Shown piece by piece: positions 53,814 to 61,977 of a stretch of 64,000 nt of DNA; position 1 is the stretch's first letter, and each line of letters starts with the position of its first letter. The translations under genes were made by a program, and so were the position numbers. A model generated the notes under the pieces. The model saw only the letters and a list, made by a program, of their open reading frames with translations. It did not search any database and had not been told where the DNA came from. This DNA is from an uncultured Prevotella sp. (lineage in GTDB: Bacteria > Bacteroidota > Bacteroidia > Bacteroidales > Bacteroidaceae). Where the stretch lies: the NCBI RefSeq assembly GCF_946407605.1, contig NZ_CAMJOS010000022.1, positions 1 through 64,000 on the forward strand. Reading direction: 5' to 3'.

Positions 53814-56150
53814 TTATTCTTCGCCAGTAGGCCAACCGAAGCGGGACCAGTCGACGATGCGGTTCCACTCAAGCTGTGTGTAAGTGGCGTTATAACGGAA
53901 GATGCCCTGCTGATAGTAGATGTTGTTCTGGGGCACAAACATGCTCACACACACATTGAGCGACTCGTCCTGTTGGAAATAGTTGAAAGCAGTAATCTGG
54001 TCTGAATAGACGGTCATCCATCTCATCGACATGAGGTGATAGGGCACTGCCTTCTGACAGACAGTATCCCACTGGGCGAAAGCGTCAGCAGGAGCATAGG
54101 TCTTCAAGATGGCTCGCATGTCATACATGACGGGAGCGTCAGGTGTCCAATAGAACACCAGACCTGTGTTCCGTGTAAGATTCACCTCCTCAGGGTAGGT
54201 GGGCACAAATGTTGACAGGATGTCGCGGGTTTGGTAAGCCAGCTCCTGGATATATCGCGTGTCGATGACAGAGAGTGGCACGCTATAACCTTCCGGATAA
54301 TCATTATAATAGGTGTCGATGACGCCTTTGTAGAGTTCTGTGCTGTCCTTATATAAATAAGGAAGAACAAGATGATAGGGTGCACCGTCGCCTGGAATCT
54401 CGGCAGGTGAACCAATCAGGTAGTCGGTAGCATGGCGCAGCTCGTAGCCCACCTCGGCACACATCATATTACAGCAGTCCGCAAAGATGAATTTCAGCTT
54501 AGGCAGCCCCTTCAGGGTGCGGGCCATCTGGGTGATGTTCATCCATTTCTTGCCTCCTAAATTGCCGTCGGTGCCATAGTCCTGACCATAGGCACGAGCG
54601 GTATCGGCTATCGTGTCGGACTCTACTGCCCAGCCGCTGGCGTGGCCCCAGAGCACCAAGCCGTATTCGTCGGCCTGGCCATAGTCCATCATCGTTGTAA
54701 GCACCTCGCGGAAATGGGTTGGGTCGCAGGAATAGAACTCTTTATCGTACTCTTTTACGATAATCTCTTTTCCTCCGCGCAACTCAACAATACGGGGCGT
54801 TCCCATGGCTGGTTTCGCGTTCAGACTGTCGACAAATACCAACAGGCGCTGGTCGTCGGCCAGCTCGCACGAGCCTTCGAGCAACTCGTAATAATCATTG
54901 TCCAGATATCGGTAGCCGCCGTATTGCGTCAGGTTGTTCTCAGCAGCCATGTACACCATTACCGTGCGCTTTGTCTTGACTTCTATGGGGGGAGTTTCCG
55001 GATCTGACTCGTCGTCATCCTTACTGCATGACGACAATCCCGCCATCACTACCATCACCAGTAGTAGGGCCTTGGCCGAGGAACGCTTGAAGCCGTCGAC
55101 CTTCATCAGCAGGATGCCGGCAAAAATCCAAAGGATTTCCCTGACACGACAGATGATACTGACAAAGATGCCCAGGGCTGCAGAGTCGACATTGCTGCCC
55201 AGTTTGGTGGACATGCCGATAAGGGCAATAGACACCATGAAACCACCCTCCTGCACACCCAGCTGCATGGGCAGGAAACCAATGAGGTTGGCCAGTAGGG
55301 TAGTGAACGACAGTATTAAGATAGAATAAAGGAACGTGAGGAACAGTCCGTCGAAGCCGCCGCCACAGTCGATGCCGAAGAGCAACAACATGAACAGAAT
55401 CTCCAGGCTCTGCACGATGCGTGAAGCATATTCCAGCAGCAGACTGGCATAGAAGGCACGTTTGTCCTGCTTGTGCAGCGCGGCAATCTGTGCGTCAATG
55501 TTATGCAGGGCTTCTGCGTGCTTGTCGAGGAAACGGGCGCTCCATCCTTTTAGGCCAGGAATCTTACCAATCCATCGGATGAGTTTCACCACCAGTCCGT
55601 GTTTATAGCCTCGTGAGAAGATATAGAATGCCAGCAGGCAGAAAGCGATGGCAGCAGCCATTGCCGTTCCGATGGCGGGCGTCATCGGAACATAGTAGAT
55701 GGCAGCCAGTGCCAGATAAAGGAAGATAGAGGTGAACCACAGCCAGAAATGGGCGAAGAAATGCATCATGGCATAGAGAATCACCGATGAGGTGGCCTTC
55801 TGGTTGCCGATGTTCTTCGACAGTTCCATGATGCGATAGGGCTCACCACCCAGTCCGCCAACGGGTGTGGCGTAGTTCAGGGCATAGCCCGTGATGGTCA
55901 GTCGGTAGATGCGCCAGAAGCTGACTTTTGTATCGTCGTTCTCAGTATTGCTGCGTATGATACTCTGCCAAGCCAGCGCGTTCAGTCCATAGACCACAAA
56001 CCAGATGCCTAAGATGGGAATAAGCCAGTAGCCAGCCTTACACAGGTGCAGCCACAGCTCTGAAAAACTCACGTCGAACGTTAGTATCATCACCACAACG
56101 GCTACGACACCAATGACGAAAAAGAGGTTGTTCAGTCCCTGCTTGGTCAT
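53814..56150 (-). CDS. Fusion: UPF0104 flippase-like membrane domain plus clostripain-like (C11) cysteine peptidase
   Basis: One uninterrupted frame of 778 residues holds two complete proteins. Residues 1-348 are a polytopic membrane protein of the UPF0104/LPG-synthase transmembrane type (YALNYATPVGGLGGEPYR). M349 opens MKVDGFKRSSAKA, then a Leu/Val-rich core and lipobox GLSSC (Cys375) with SKDDDE, exactly like the start of a lipoprotein. Residues about 395-778 are a clostripain-like peptidase with His503 in LVLWGHASGW and catalytic Cys in FADCC (559/560). Either the stop codon between two genes was lost, or the peptidase is also translated from an internal start at 55106. It is the last gene of a four-gene operon, overlapping the CDP-alcohol transferase stop by 4 bp. 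Confidence 0.85.
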   Translation of the reverse strand: MTKQGLNNLFFVIGVVAVVVMILTFDVSFSELWLHLCKAGYWLIPILGIWFVVYGLNALAWQSIIRSNTENDDTKVSFWRIYRLTITGYALNYATPVGGLGGEPYRIMELSKNIGNQKATSSVILYAMMHFFAHFWLWFTSIFLYLALAAIYYVPMTPAIGTAMAAAIAFCLLAFYIFSRGYKHGLVVKLIRWIGKIPGLKGWSARFLDKHAEALHNIDAQIAALHKQDKRAFYASLLLEYASRIVQSLEILFMLLLFGIDCGGGFDGLFLTFLYSILILSFTTLLANLIGFLPMQLGVQEGGFMVSIALIGMSTKLGSNVDSAALGIFVSIICRVREILWIFAGILLMKVDGFKRSSAKALLLVMVVMAGLSSCSKDDDESDPETPPIEVKTKRTVMVYMAAENNLTQYGGYRYLDNDYYELLEGSCELADDQRLLVFVDSLNAKPAMGTPRIVELRGGKEIIVKEYDKEFYSCDPTHFREVLTTMMDYGQADEYGLVLWGHASGWAVESDTIADTARAYGQDYGTDGNLGGKKWMNITQMARTLKGLPKLKFIFADCCNMMCAEVGYELRHATDYLIGSPAEIPGDGAPYHLVLPYLYKDSTELYKGVIDTYYNDYPEGYSVPLSVIDTRYIQELAYQTRDILSTFVPTYPEEVNLTRNTGLVFYWTPDAPVMYDMRAILKTYAPADAFAQWDTVCQKAVPYHLMSMRWMTVYSDQITAFNYFQQDESLNVCVSMFVPQNNIYYQQGIFRYNATYTQLEWNRIVDWSRFGWPTGEE

Positions 56151-57148
56151 CCTAATTTCTCTCTAATCTTTTTGCAGAACGTCTCGTGACGATGGTTCAC
56201 ATACCAGTAGATGAGTCCCATGCCGATAATCTCCCACAGGAAATTGCCTACGGGGATGTCAATCAGACAGAACAGGAAGAGCCAGAACTCACGGAAGTTA
56301 AAGGTCAGCAGACCGTTCCACTTCATCAGGGGCAGCGATTGGCTGCGCACCTCGTCGCGAATCTCTTGGGGGATGTTGTCCGAACTGCCGTATTTCTCGT
56401 GAAGCTTCGCCATCAGTTTCTGGAACTCAGGAGTCACATTCTCCTGCTTCTTCGTATATTCAATATACGACTTCTGGAACCAACGCTCATAAAAGGGTGT
56501 ATCCTTAGGCAGCTGCTCGTAGATCTCCTTCTGACGTGTCGAGTTGTCCAGCTCGCTGCCCTTCTCGCCTTTCTGGAAGAACAGGTGCACCTGGATGTAA
56601 TAGTCGGCCAGACGCTGCTGACCCTGCAGGCCCCAGAGACCTGAGATGAGTGCCAACACAAATACCACACCAGTGGCGATAAGTGTGTTCTGCTCAGTAT
56701 TCTCTATGCCCAGCCACTGGAACTCCAGGTCGTGGTGCATATAGAAGCGAATCACCAATGCCACGTAGATGGGGAAGAACCAGGTAAAGCCTGCCAGTCC
56801 GTCGAGGATTCGTCCCAGACGACTCTTCTTGCCTGTCATGCGGGCCAGCTGACCGTCGGTACAGTCGAAGATGTCGCCCCACATCAGCAGGAAGATGCCA
56901 ATGATATTATAAATCAAGCCCTGCCATATACTGCCGGTTTCTTGAAGGCTGTAATACCAACTACCCTGCGCAAAGAACCATGCGCTGGCGGCACCGATAA
57001 TCATCGACCAAATGGTGATGGTGTTGGGATGCACATCGAATTTGGCGAAGAACACCGCACAATAGTAGCAAAAGGGACGGATGACATGCAAGTCCAGCCA
57101 GTCTTCCGTCTCCGACGATTTCAGCGTCGCCTTGAATTTCTCGTTCAT
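56147..57148 (-). CDS. CDP-alcohol phosphatidyltransferase-like membrane protein lacking the fourth motif Asp
   Basis: The 333-residue protein has several transmembrane helices and the family motif DCTDGQLARMTGKKSRLGRI, giving Asp95, Asp98, Gly99, Ala102, Arg103, Gly112 and Asp116. The motif is D-x2-DG-x2-AR-x8-G-x3-D-x3-D, but the last position is Gly120 instead of Asp, the proposed catalytic base. The protein may be inactive, use another base, or have changed chemistry. A soluble insertion of about 70 charged residues (about 185-255) interrupts the membrane domain. It lies between the aminotransferase gene (3-bp gap) and the flippase fusion (4-bp overlap). Confidence 0.85.
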   Translation of the reverse strand: MNEKFKATLKSSETEDWLDLHVIRPFCYYCAVFFAKFDVHPNTITIWSMIIGAASAWFFAQGSWYYSLQETGSIWQGLIYNIIGIFLLMWGDIFDCTDGQLARMTGKKSRLGRILDGLAGFTWFFPIYVALVIRFYMHHDLEFQWLGIENTEQNTLIATGVVFVLALISGLWGLQGQQRLADYYIQVHLFFQKGEKGSELDNSTRQKEIYEQLPKDTPFYERWFQKSYIEYTKKQENVTPEFQKLMAKLHEKYGSSDNIPQEIRDEVRSQSLPLMKWNGLLTFNFREFWLFLFCLIDIPVGNFLWEIIGMGLIYWYVNHRHETFCKKIREKLG

Positions 57149-57151
57149 ATC

Positions 57152-58210
57152 TTACTTGTTGTTGAAGACGCGTACAATGGTGTCGCAAACAGCCTGCGTC
57201 TGCTCCTTGCGACCCAGTGTGATGCGCAGGCATGACTCCAGACCCTTGTCGCCCATGAACTTAATCTTATAGTCCTGAACCTTCAGGGCCTCCATTAGGG
57301 CCTCCTTGATTTCCAACGGGTACTTGATGAGGATGAAGTTAGCCACACTCTTATACACCTTGAAGCCAGGCAGGTTGCCCAGTTCCTTCTTGTACAGCTG
57401 ACGGCCCCATTCCATATCGTCGGCTACGTGACGGTAGTGCTCGTCGCTCTCCAATGCAGCCAGTGCCACAGCCTCTGAGAAGCGGTTGTAGCCCAGATAC
57501 TTGTTCACATAGCTCAGGAACTGGTCGTGACCCTTGCCAATGAAGCCGAAGCCACAACGCAGGCCGGGCAGTCCGTAGAACTTTGACAGGGTGCGTGAGA
57601 TGATGAGGTTGCTGTATTTGTTTACCAGCGGAGCGATATAAGCGGTGTCGTTGCTGATGAAGCTGGCATAGGCCTCGTCGATGAGCACCATCGTGTCGCT
57701 GGGGATATTCTCCATGATACGTCCAGTCTCCTCAGGTGTCAGACCGTTACCTGTGGGGTTGTTGGGCGATGCCAGCAGCAGCATGCGGGGATGCACGCGG
57801 TTGGTATATTCAATCACCTCGTCCACATCGTAGGCGAAGGTGTCTTCCTTCTCGTGCAGGGGGTACATCTCGAAAGTACCACCACACTCTGAAGCCACGC
57901 GGTTATAATACCACCACGAGAACTCTGGAATCAGAATCTTCGTGTTGGGCGTGCCGTTGACATCCTGACTGTTGATTGACAGGAAGTAATGGATGGCATT
58001 CTTCAGCATGTCCTCACCACCGTAGGTCAGCAGCACCTGCTCTTCGGGTACGTTGTAAATCTCGCTTAAGCGAACACTAATGACACTCTTCTTGCCCTCA
58101 TCGTAGATGCGGGTATAGAAGCACAATGTCTTGGGGTCAAAACTCTTAATAGCCTCTACCACTTTTTGGCTGGGCTCAAAATTAAATTCGTTTCTATCAA
58201 GAAAGTTCAT
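57152..58210 (-). CDS. PLP-dependent aminotransferase, HisC/CobD-like
   Basis: A 352-residue fold-type I enzyme with ASPNNPTGNGLT (substrate and PLP ring contacts, near residue 140), IDEAYASF (Asp for the PLP pyridine) and ISRTLSKFYGLPGLRCGF with the Schiff-base Lys. It is HisC/CobD-like. No his or cobalamin genes are near, so histidinol-phosphate or threonine-phosphate is not implied. Placed between a cytidylyltransferase and a CDP-alcohol transferase, it may make an amino-alcohol phosphate or a phosphonate-like head group; this is inference from context. The gene upstream ends 44 bp away across heptad repeats. Confidence 0.88.
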   Translation of the reverse strand: MNFLDRNEFNFEPSQKVVEAIKSFDPKTLCFYTRIYDEGKKSVISVRLSEIYNVPEEQVLLTYGGEDMLKNAIHYFLSINSQDVNGTPNTKILIPEFSWWYYNRVASECGGTFEMYPLHEKEDTFAYDVDEVIEYTNRVHPRMLLLASPNNPTGNGLTPEETGRIMENIPSDTMVLIDEAYASFISNDTAYIAPLVNKYSNLIISRTLSKFYGLPGLRCGFGFIGKGHDQFLSYVNKYLGYNRFSEAVALAALESDEHYRHVADDMEWGRQLYKKELGNLPGFKVYKSVANFILIKYPLEIKEALMEALKVQDYKIKFMGDKGLESCLRITLGRKEQTQAVCDTIVRVFNNK

Positions 58211-58227
58211 AATATTCTGTTTTATCT

Positions 58228-58258
58228 TATAATTCTTAACTCTTAATTCTTAACTCAA
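58228..58258. repeat. Heptanucleotide repeat (AATTCTT/AACTCTT)
   Basis: AATTCTT, AACTCTT, AATTCTT, AACTCAA: same units as at 27143-27178, again exactly filling an intra-operon gap. Confidence 0.65.
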
Positions 58259-59034
58259 TACAGTTCCTTCGGAACCAGTTTCTTGGCATTCTCGAAGTCC
58301 TCTACCGTATCCAGCTCGATAGAGAAGAAACGGGTGGTGTCAACCACAGTGAATGTATGTCCCTGAGGAATCAGTCGCTCGAAGGCCCGCTCGTAGAAGA
58401 TGTCGATGAGACCTTCGCCCTCAATCATCTGCTCCAATTCCTTAAACAAAGCCGAGCTGTATTCTGCTGTCATCTTCTCGAAGCCTACGCTCTCGCCGAT
58501 GGCCTGCTCTACGGCACAAACCTTACTGATCTCGACGATGTTGTTGTACTCGTCAACTACAACCTTCATCTCTTCCTCACCCAACTCGTGACGGTTCACA
58601 GCCAGTGCGCTGCCTTCGGTATTCAGTACGGCGGGGATAATCTGCGGATCGAACAGGATGTCGCTGTCCGACAGCAGGAAATCGCGTCCTTCAGTAAAGG
58701 GACGAGTCAGCCACAACGAGAAGATATTATTGTTGTGAGCGTAGTCGGGATTGTCGATGAAATGGATGTTCAGGGTGGGGTAGTGTGTTGTCAGGAAATC
58801 GCGTATCATCTCAGCACGATAGCCCGTTACCACCACCAGTTCACAAATGCCGGCAGCCACCATCGCATCGACGGTGCGCTGCAGCAGGGTGCGCTGGCCT
58901 ACGGTGAGCAGACACTTAGGCCGCTCGTCAGTCAGCGGACGCAGACGCTTGGCCATTCCTGCGGCTAAAATTACACCCAGTTGGACCTTCTGTTGCCCTG
59001 CGTCTTTTGTATTTTGTGTTTCTACATTGTCCAT
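58255..59034 (-). CDS. LicC/PntC-like cytidylyltransferase
   Basis: The 259-residue nucleotidyltransferase has the signature GVILAAGMAKRLRPLTDERP followed by KCLLTVGQRTLLQR, then VVTGYRAEMI and NPDYAHNNNIFSL, the last typical of phosphocholine and 2-aminoethylphosphonate cytidylyltransferases. LSDSDILFD holds the metal-binding Asp. It would make a CDP-activated small alcohol or phosphonate from CTP. As first gene of the operon it has a perfect promoter (59068-59099). The first 17 residues are polar and outside the fold. The true substrate is unknown. Confidence 0.85.
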   Translation of the reverse strand: MDNVETQNTKDAGQQKVQLGVILAAGMAKRLRPLTDERPKCLLTVGQRTLLQRTVDAMVAAGICELVVVTGYRAEMIRDFLTTHYPTLNIHFIDNPDYAHNNNIFSLWLTRPFTEGRDFLLSDSDILFDPQIIPAVLNTEGSALAVNRHELGEEEMKVVVDEYNNIVEISKVCAVEQAIGESVGFEKMTAEYSSALFKELEQMIEGEGLIDIFYERAFERLIPQGHTFTVVDTTRFFSIELDTVEDFENAKKLVPKELY

Positions 59035-59067
59035 ACCTTATTAAATATAGGGTCTTAAATCAAGCTG

Positions 59068-59099
59068 CAAAGGTACGCATTAATTTTGAATCAGCCAAA
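59068..59099 (-). promoter_or_regulatory. Promoter of the cytidylyltransferase operon
   Basis: Minus-strand TTTG (59096-59099) and TACCTTTG (59068-59075) with 20-bp spacing, about 34 nt upstream of the ATG. Confidence 0.75.
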
Positions 59100-59157
59100 A
59101 TAATTTTAAATTTTTGTCAAAACGCTTGGCGATACAATTATTTTTTGTACCTTTGCA

Positions 59158-59165
59158 GACGTAAC
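59158..59165 (+). promoter_or_regulatory. -7 box of the fucose isomerase-like gene
   Basis: TACCTTTG, 32 nt upstream of the ATG. It is divergent from the cytidylyltransferase operon promoter. No TTTG lies at the expected distance. Confidence 0.55.
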
Positions 59166-59197
59166 TGTCTAAACAAATACGTAACAAACCAATTAAA

Positions 59198-60694
59198 ATG
59201 AAAAACGTACCAGTAATTAAGATCGGTATCGTGGCTGTTAGCCGCGACTGTTTCCCCGAGTCATTGGCCGTTAACCGCCGTAAGGCCGTTATCGCCGAGT
59301 ATGAAAAGAAGTTTGGCAAGGAAGGCATCTACGAGTGTCCTATCTGCATCGTTGAGAGTGAGATTCACGCTCAGCAGGCTCTGGCAGATGTACAGAAGGC
59401 CGGCTGTAACGCTCTCTGCGTTTACCTGGGCAACTTCGGTCCTGAGATCTCAGAGACCATGATTGCTGACTGGTTCCAGGGTCCCACCATGTTCTGCGCT
59501 GCTGCTGAGGAGACTCAGAAGGACCTGATCGATGGTCGTGGTGATGCTTACTGCGGTATGCTGAACGCCAGCCAGGCTCTGAGCCTGCGCAAGACTCGCG
59601 CTTATATCCCTGAGGAGCCCGTTGGCGACGCTGCTCAGTGCGCTGAGATGATTCATGAGTTCCTGCCCATCGCTCGTGCTATCGTTGGTCTGCAGAACCT
59701 GAAGATCATCAGCTTCGGTCCCCGTCCTAACAACTTCCTGGCTTGTAACGCTCCTATCCGTGCTCTCTATGACCTCGACGTTGAGATCGAGGAGAACTCA
59801 GAGCTCGACCTGCTCGAGGCTTTCCAGAAGCACCAGGGCGACCCACGTATCGACGCTGTAGTTAAGGATATGGCTGCAGAGCTTGGTACAGGTAACAAGA
59901 TTCCTTCTGTTCTGCCTAAGCTCGCTCAGTATGAGCTGACTCTGACTGACTGGATCGAGGGTCACAAGGGTTCTCGCCAGTTCGTTGCTATGGCCAACAA
60001 GTGCTGGCCTGCATTCCAGACCATGTTCGGTTTCGTACCTTGCTACGTTAACAGCCGTCTTACAGGTCGTGGTATCCCCGTAGCTTGCGAGGTTGATATC
60101 TATGGCGCTCTGTCTGAGTATATCGGTACTTGCATCTCTCAGGATGCTGTTACCCTGCTCGACATCAACAACACCGTTCCTCAGGATATGTACGAGGAGA
60201 GCATCAAGGGCAAGAAGTTTGCTTGCGACACCTACACCGAGAAGGAAATCTTCATGGGCTTCCACTGCGGTAACACCGCTTCCAGCAAGGTCTGCAACTG
60301 CCAGATGTGCTTCCAGCGCATTATGGCCCGCGCTCTGCCTGTTGAGGTTACTAACGGTACCCTCGAGGGTGACATCCAGCCAGGTCTGGCTACAGTTTAT
60401 CGTCTGCAGTCTACTGCCGACACCAAGCTCCGCGCTTACATCGCTCAGGGCGAGGTTATTCCTGTGGCTACACGCTCGTTCGGTTCTATCGGTATCTTCG
60501 GTATCAAGAACATGAGCCGCTTCTATCGTCACGTCCTCATCGAGAAGCACTACCCACACCACTGCGCCGTTATGTTCGGCCATCAGGGTAAGTATCTCTG
60601 GGAGGTTCTCAAGTACATGGGTATCCCCGTTGACGAGATCGACTACAACTTCCCGAAGGGTAACTTCTACCCAACCGAGAATCCTTTCGCATAA
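59198..60694 (+). CDS. L-fucose/L-arabinose isomerase-like protein
   Basis: A 498-residue cytoplasmic protein with the fucose-isomerase fold: N-terminal Rossmann-like half (IGIVAVSRDCFPESLAVNRR), ISFGPRPNNFLAC, a putative active-site Glu in VACEVDIYGAL (near residue 300), and GFHCGN and HHCAVMFGHQG in the C-terminal domain. Relatives isomerise aldose and ketose sugars or are uncharacterised. Codon use is clearly biased to GCT, GTT, CGT, AAG and CTG, unlike neighbours, suggesting very high expression. It is monocistronic with a strong terminator at 60714-60749. The substrate cannot be named. Confidence 0.85.
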   Translation: MKNVPVIKIGIVAVSRDCFPESLAVNRRKAVIAEYEKKFGKEGIYECPICIVESEIHAQQALADVQKAGCNALCVYLGNFGPEISETMIADWFQGPTMFCAAAEETQKDLIDGRGDAYCGMLNASQALSLRKTRAYIPEEPVGDAAQCAEMIHEFLPIARAIVGLQNLKIISFGPRPNNFLACNAPIRALYDLDVEIEENSELDLLEAFQKHQGDPRIDAVVKDMAAELGTGNKIPSVLPKLAQYELTLTDWIEGHKGSRQFVAMANKCWPAFQTMFGFVPCYVNSRLTGRGIPVACEVDIYGALSEYIGTCISQDAVTLLDINNTVPQDMYEESIKGKKFACDTYTEKEIFMGFHCGNTASSKVCNCQMCFQRIMARALPVEVTNGTLEGDIQPGLATVYRLQSTADTKLRAYIAQGEVIPVATRSFGSIGIFGIKNMSRFYRHVLIEKHYPHHCAVMFGHQGKYLWEVLKYMGIPVDEIDYNFPKGNFYPTENPFA

Positions 60695-60713
60695 GGAACA
60701 ATCATGATATGGT

Positions 60714-60749
60714 GCCTGCCTTGACCTCATGCCAAGGCAGGCTTTTTTT
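60714..60749 (+). terminator. Terminator of the fucose isomerase-like gene
   Basis: GCCTGCCTTG (60714-60723) and CAAGGCAGGC (60733-60742) form a perfect 10-bp stem with a 9-nt loop, followed by seven T residues. Confidence 0.92.
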
Positions 60750-60761
60750 AAATAAGACATT

Positions 60762-61865
60762 ATGGAACACAGCCTGAACCCGCACAGCCAGGAACTGCTG
60801 GAACAGTATCGTCAACTCCGTCCCGTCTACGAACGGCTTGAGCAGATTGCTATGGATGCCATCGAACAGGTGCTGAAAGAGCAGGGCTTTACCGTTAACT
60901 CCATCGAGCATCGTATTAAGACGGAGAAGTCGCTGGCTGGAAAACTCGAGTTAAAAGGTGGAAAATACAAGTCCATCTACGATATCACCGATATCTTCGG
61001 CGTGCGTATCATCACGTTCTACACTACCGAGGTCGACAAGGTGGCAGCCATCGCCAAACGCTTGTTTAACATAGACTGGACGGAGTCGGTCGATAAGCGT
61101 AAGTTGCACGAACTGACCAGCTTCGGCTATAACTCCCTGCATTTCATCTGCCGGCTGCCTAAGACGCTTGTCGACGATCCGGAGATGCCTGAACTCAACG
61201 AGGTAGCCTTCGAGTTGCAGATGCGCACTGCCCTGGAGCATGTGTGGTCCACCATCGAGCACGACATCGGCTATAAGGGTGCCGTGAAGATGCCGACAGA
61301 GTATCGCCGCCAGTTTAGCCGTCTCTCGGGTATGTTGGAACTGATTGACGATGAGTTCAGCCGACTGCGTACCACAATGACAGACTATCGCCGACGCATG
61401 CAGTCGCTGGTGGCCTCAGGACAACTTGACGAGGTGCTTCTCAATGCCGACACCTTCCGCAGTTATCTCAACGCTAGTCCTTTCGATAAACTGAACAAAC
61501 GCATCGCAGAGTCGAACCAGGCCGAGATACTGCCTTATCCCCTTTTGTCGTTCCTGCCTGTCTTGGAGTCATTCGGCTTTGAGACACTGGGCGATGTGCA
61601 TAACTTCATCCACGCCAACGAGGAGTCGGCCTATCAGCTGGCCCTCTCGCAGCTGGCCCTTACAGATATCGATATCCTTTCTGAGAGCGTCGGACTGCAG
61701 AACCTCTGCATAGTCCACACGCTGAAAGCCGGCAACGGACAGGAGGGTGTTCGTTTTATTTTCGACACGATCAATGGCAAGCAGGCAGAGAACGAAGCGA
61801 TGGCCAAACTTATCTTCGAACAGGCCAGTGCACTGCCTTTTATGCAAATAAATAAGGATATATAA
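60762..61865 (+). CDS. RelA/SpoT synthetase-domain protein with extra C-terminal domain
   Basis: The 367-residue protein has a (p)ppGpp synthetase-type domain at about 45-215: HRIKTEKSLAGKL, YDITDIFGVRIITFY, FGYNSLHFI and FELQMRTALEHVW, then STIEHDIGYK. It has no hydrolase, TGS or ACT domains, so it is not a full Rel. Residues about 225-367 form an additional helical domain not found in the short RelP/RelQ alarmone synthetases. It may make alarmones or, like some fused small synthetases, pyrophosphorylate other targets. It follows the terminator of the previous gene by 13 bp; no -7 box was recognised. Confidence 0.85.
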   Translation: MEHSLNPHSQELLEQYRQLRPVYERLEQIAMDAIEQVLKEQGFTVNSIEHRIKTEKSLAGKLELKGGKYKSIYDITDIFGVRIITFYTTEVDKVAAIAKRLFNIDWTESVDKRKLHELTSFGYNSLHFICRLPKTLVDDPEMPELNEVAFELQMRTALEHVWSTIEHDIGYKGAVKMPTEYRRQFSRLSGMLELIDDEFSRLRTTMTDYRRRMQSLVASGQLDEVLLNADTFRSYLNASPFDKLNKRIAESNQAEILPYPLLSFLPVLESFGFETLGDVHNFIHANEESAYQLALSQLALTDIDILSESVGLQNLCIVHTLKAGNGQEGVRFIFDTINGKQAENEAMAKLIFEQASALPFMQINKDI

Positions 61866-61939
61866 TTGATGATTGTCAATGAAACACACAAATATGTGTT
61901 AATCTTTCGAAAACAGGCCCGTTTTTATAATTAATTTCA

Positions 61940-61947
61940 TACTTTTG
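61940..61947 (+). promoter_or_regulatory. -7 box of the XRE-cupin gene
   Basis: TACTTTTG, 30 nt upstream of the ATG. The -33 element is not clear. Confidence 0.45.
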
Positions 61948-61977
61948 TGCCTCAAAAACAAATAAATCGTAACATTT

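Noticed and set aside
56147..57148. Sequencing error as cause of the Asp-to-Gly change
   Set aside because: The frame is intact on both sides and the codon is an unambiguous GGC; a single-base error cannot be excluded, but nothing in the sequence suggests one.
53814..59034. 2-aminoethylphosphonate (phosphonate) pathway
   Set aside because: The cytidylyltransferase and aminotransferase would fit, but no PEP mutase or phosphonopyruvate decarboxylase is present, so I left the head group unnamed.
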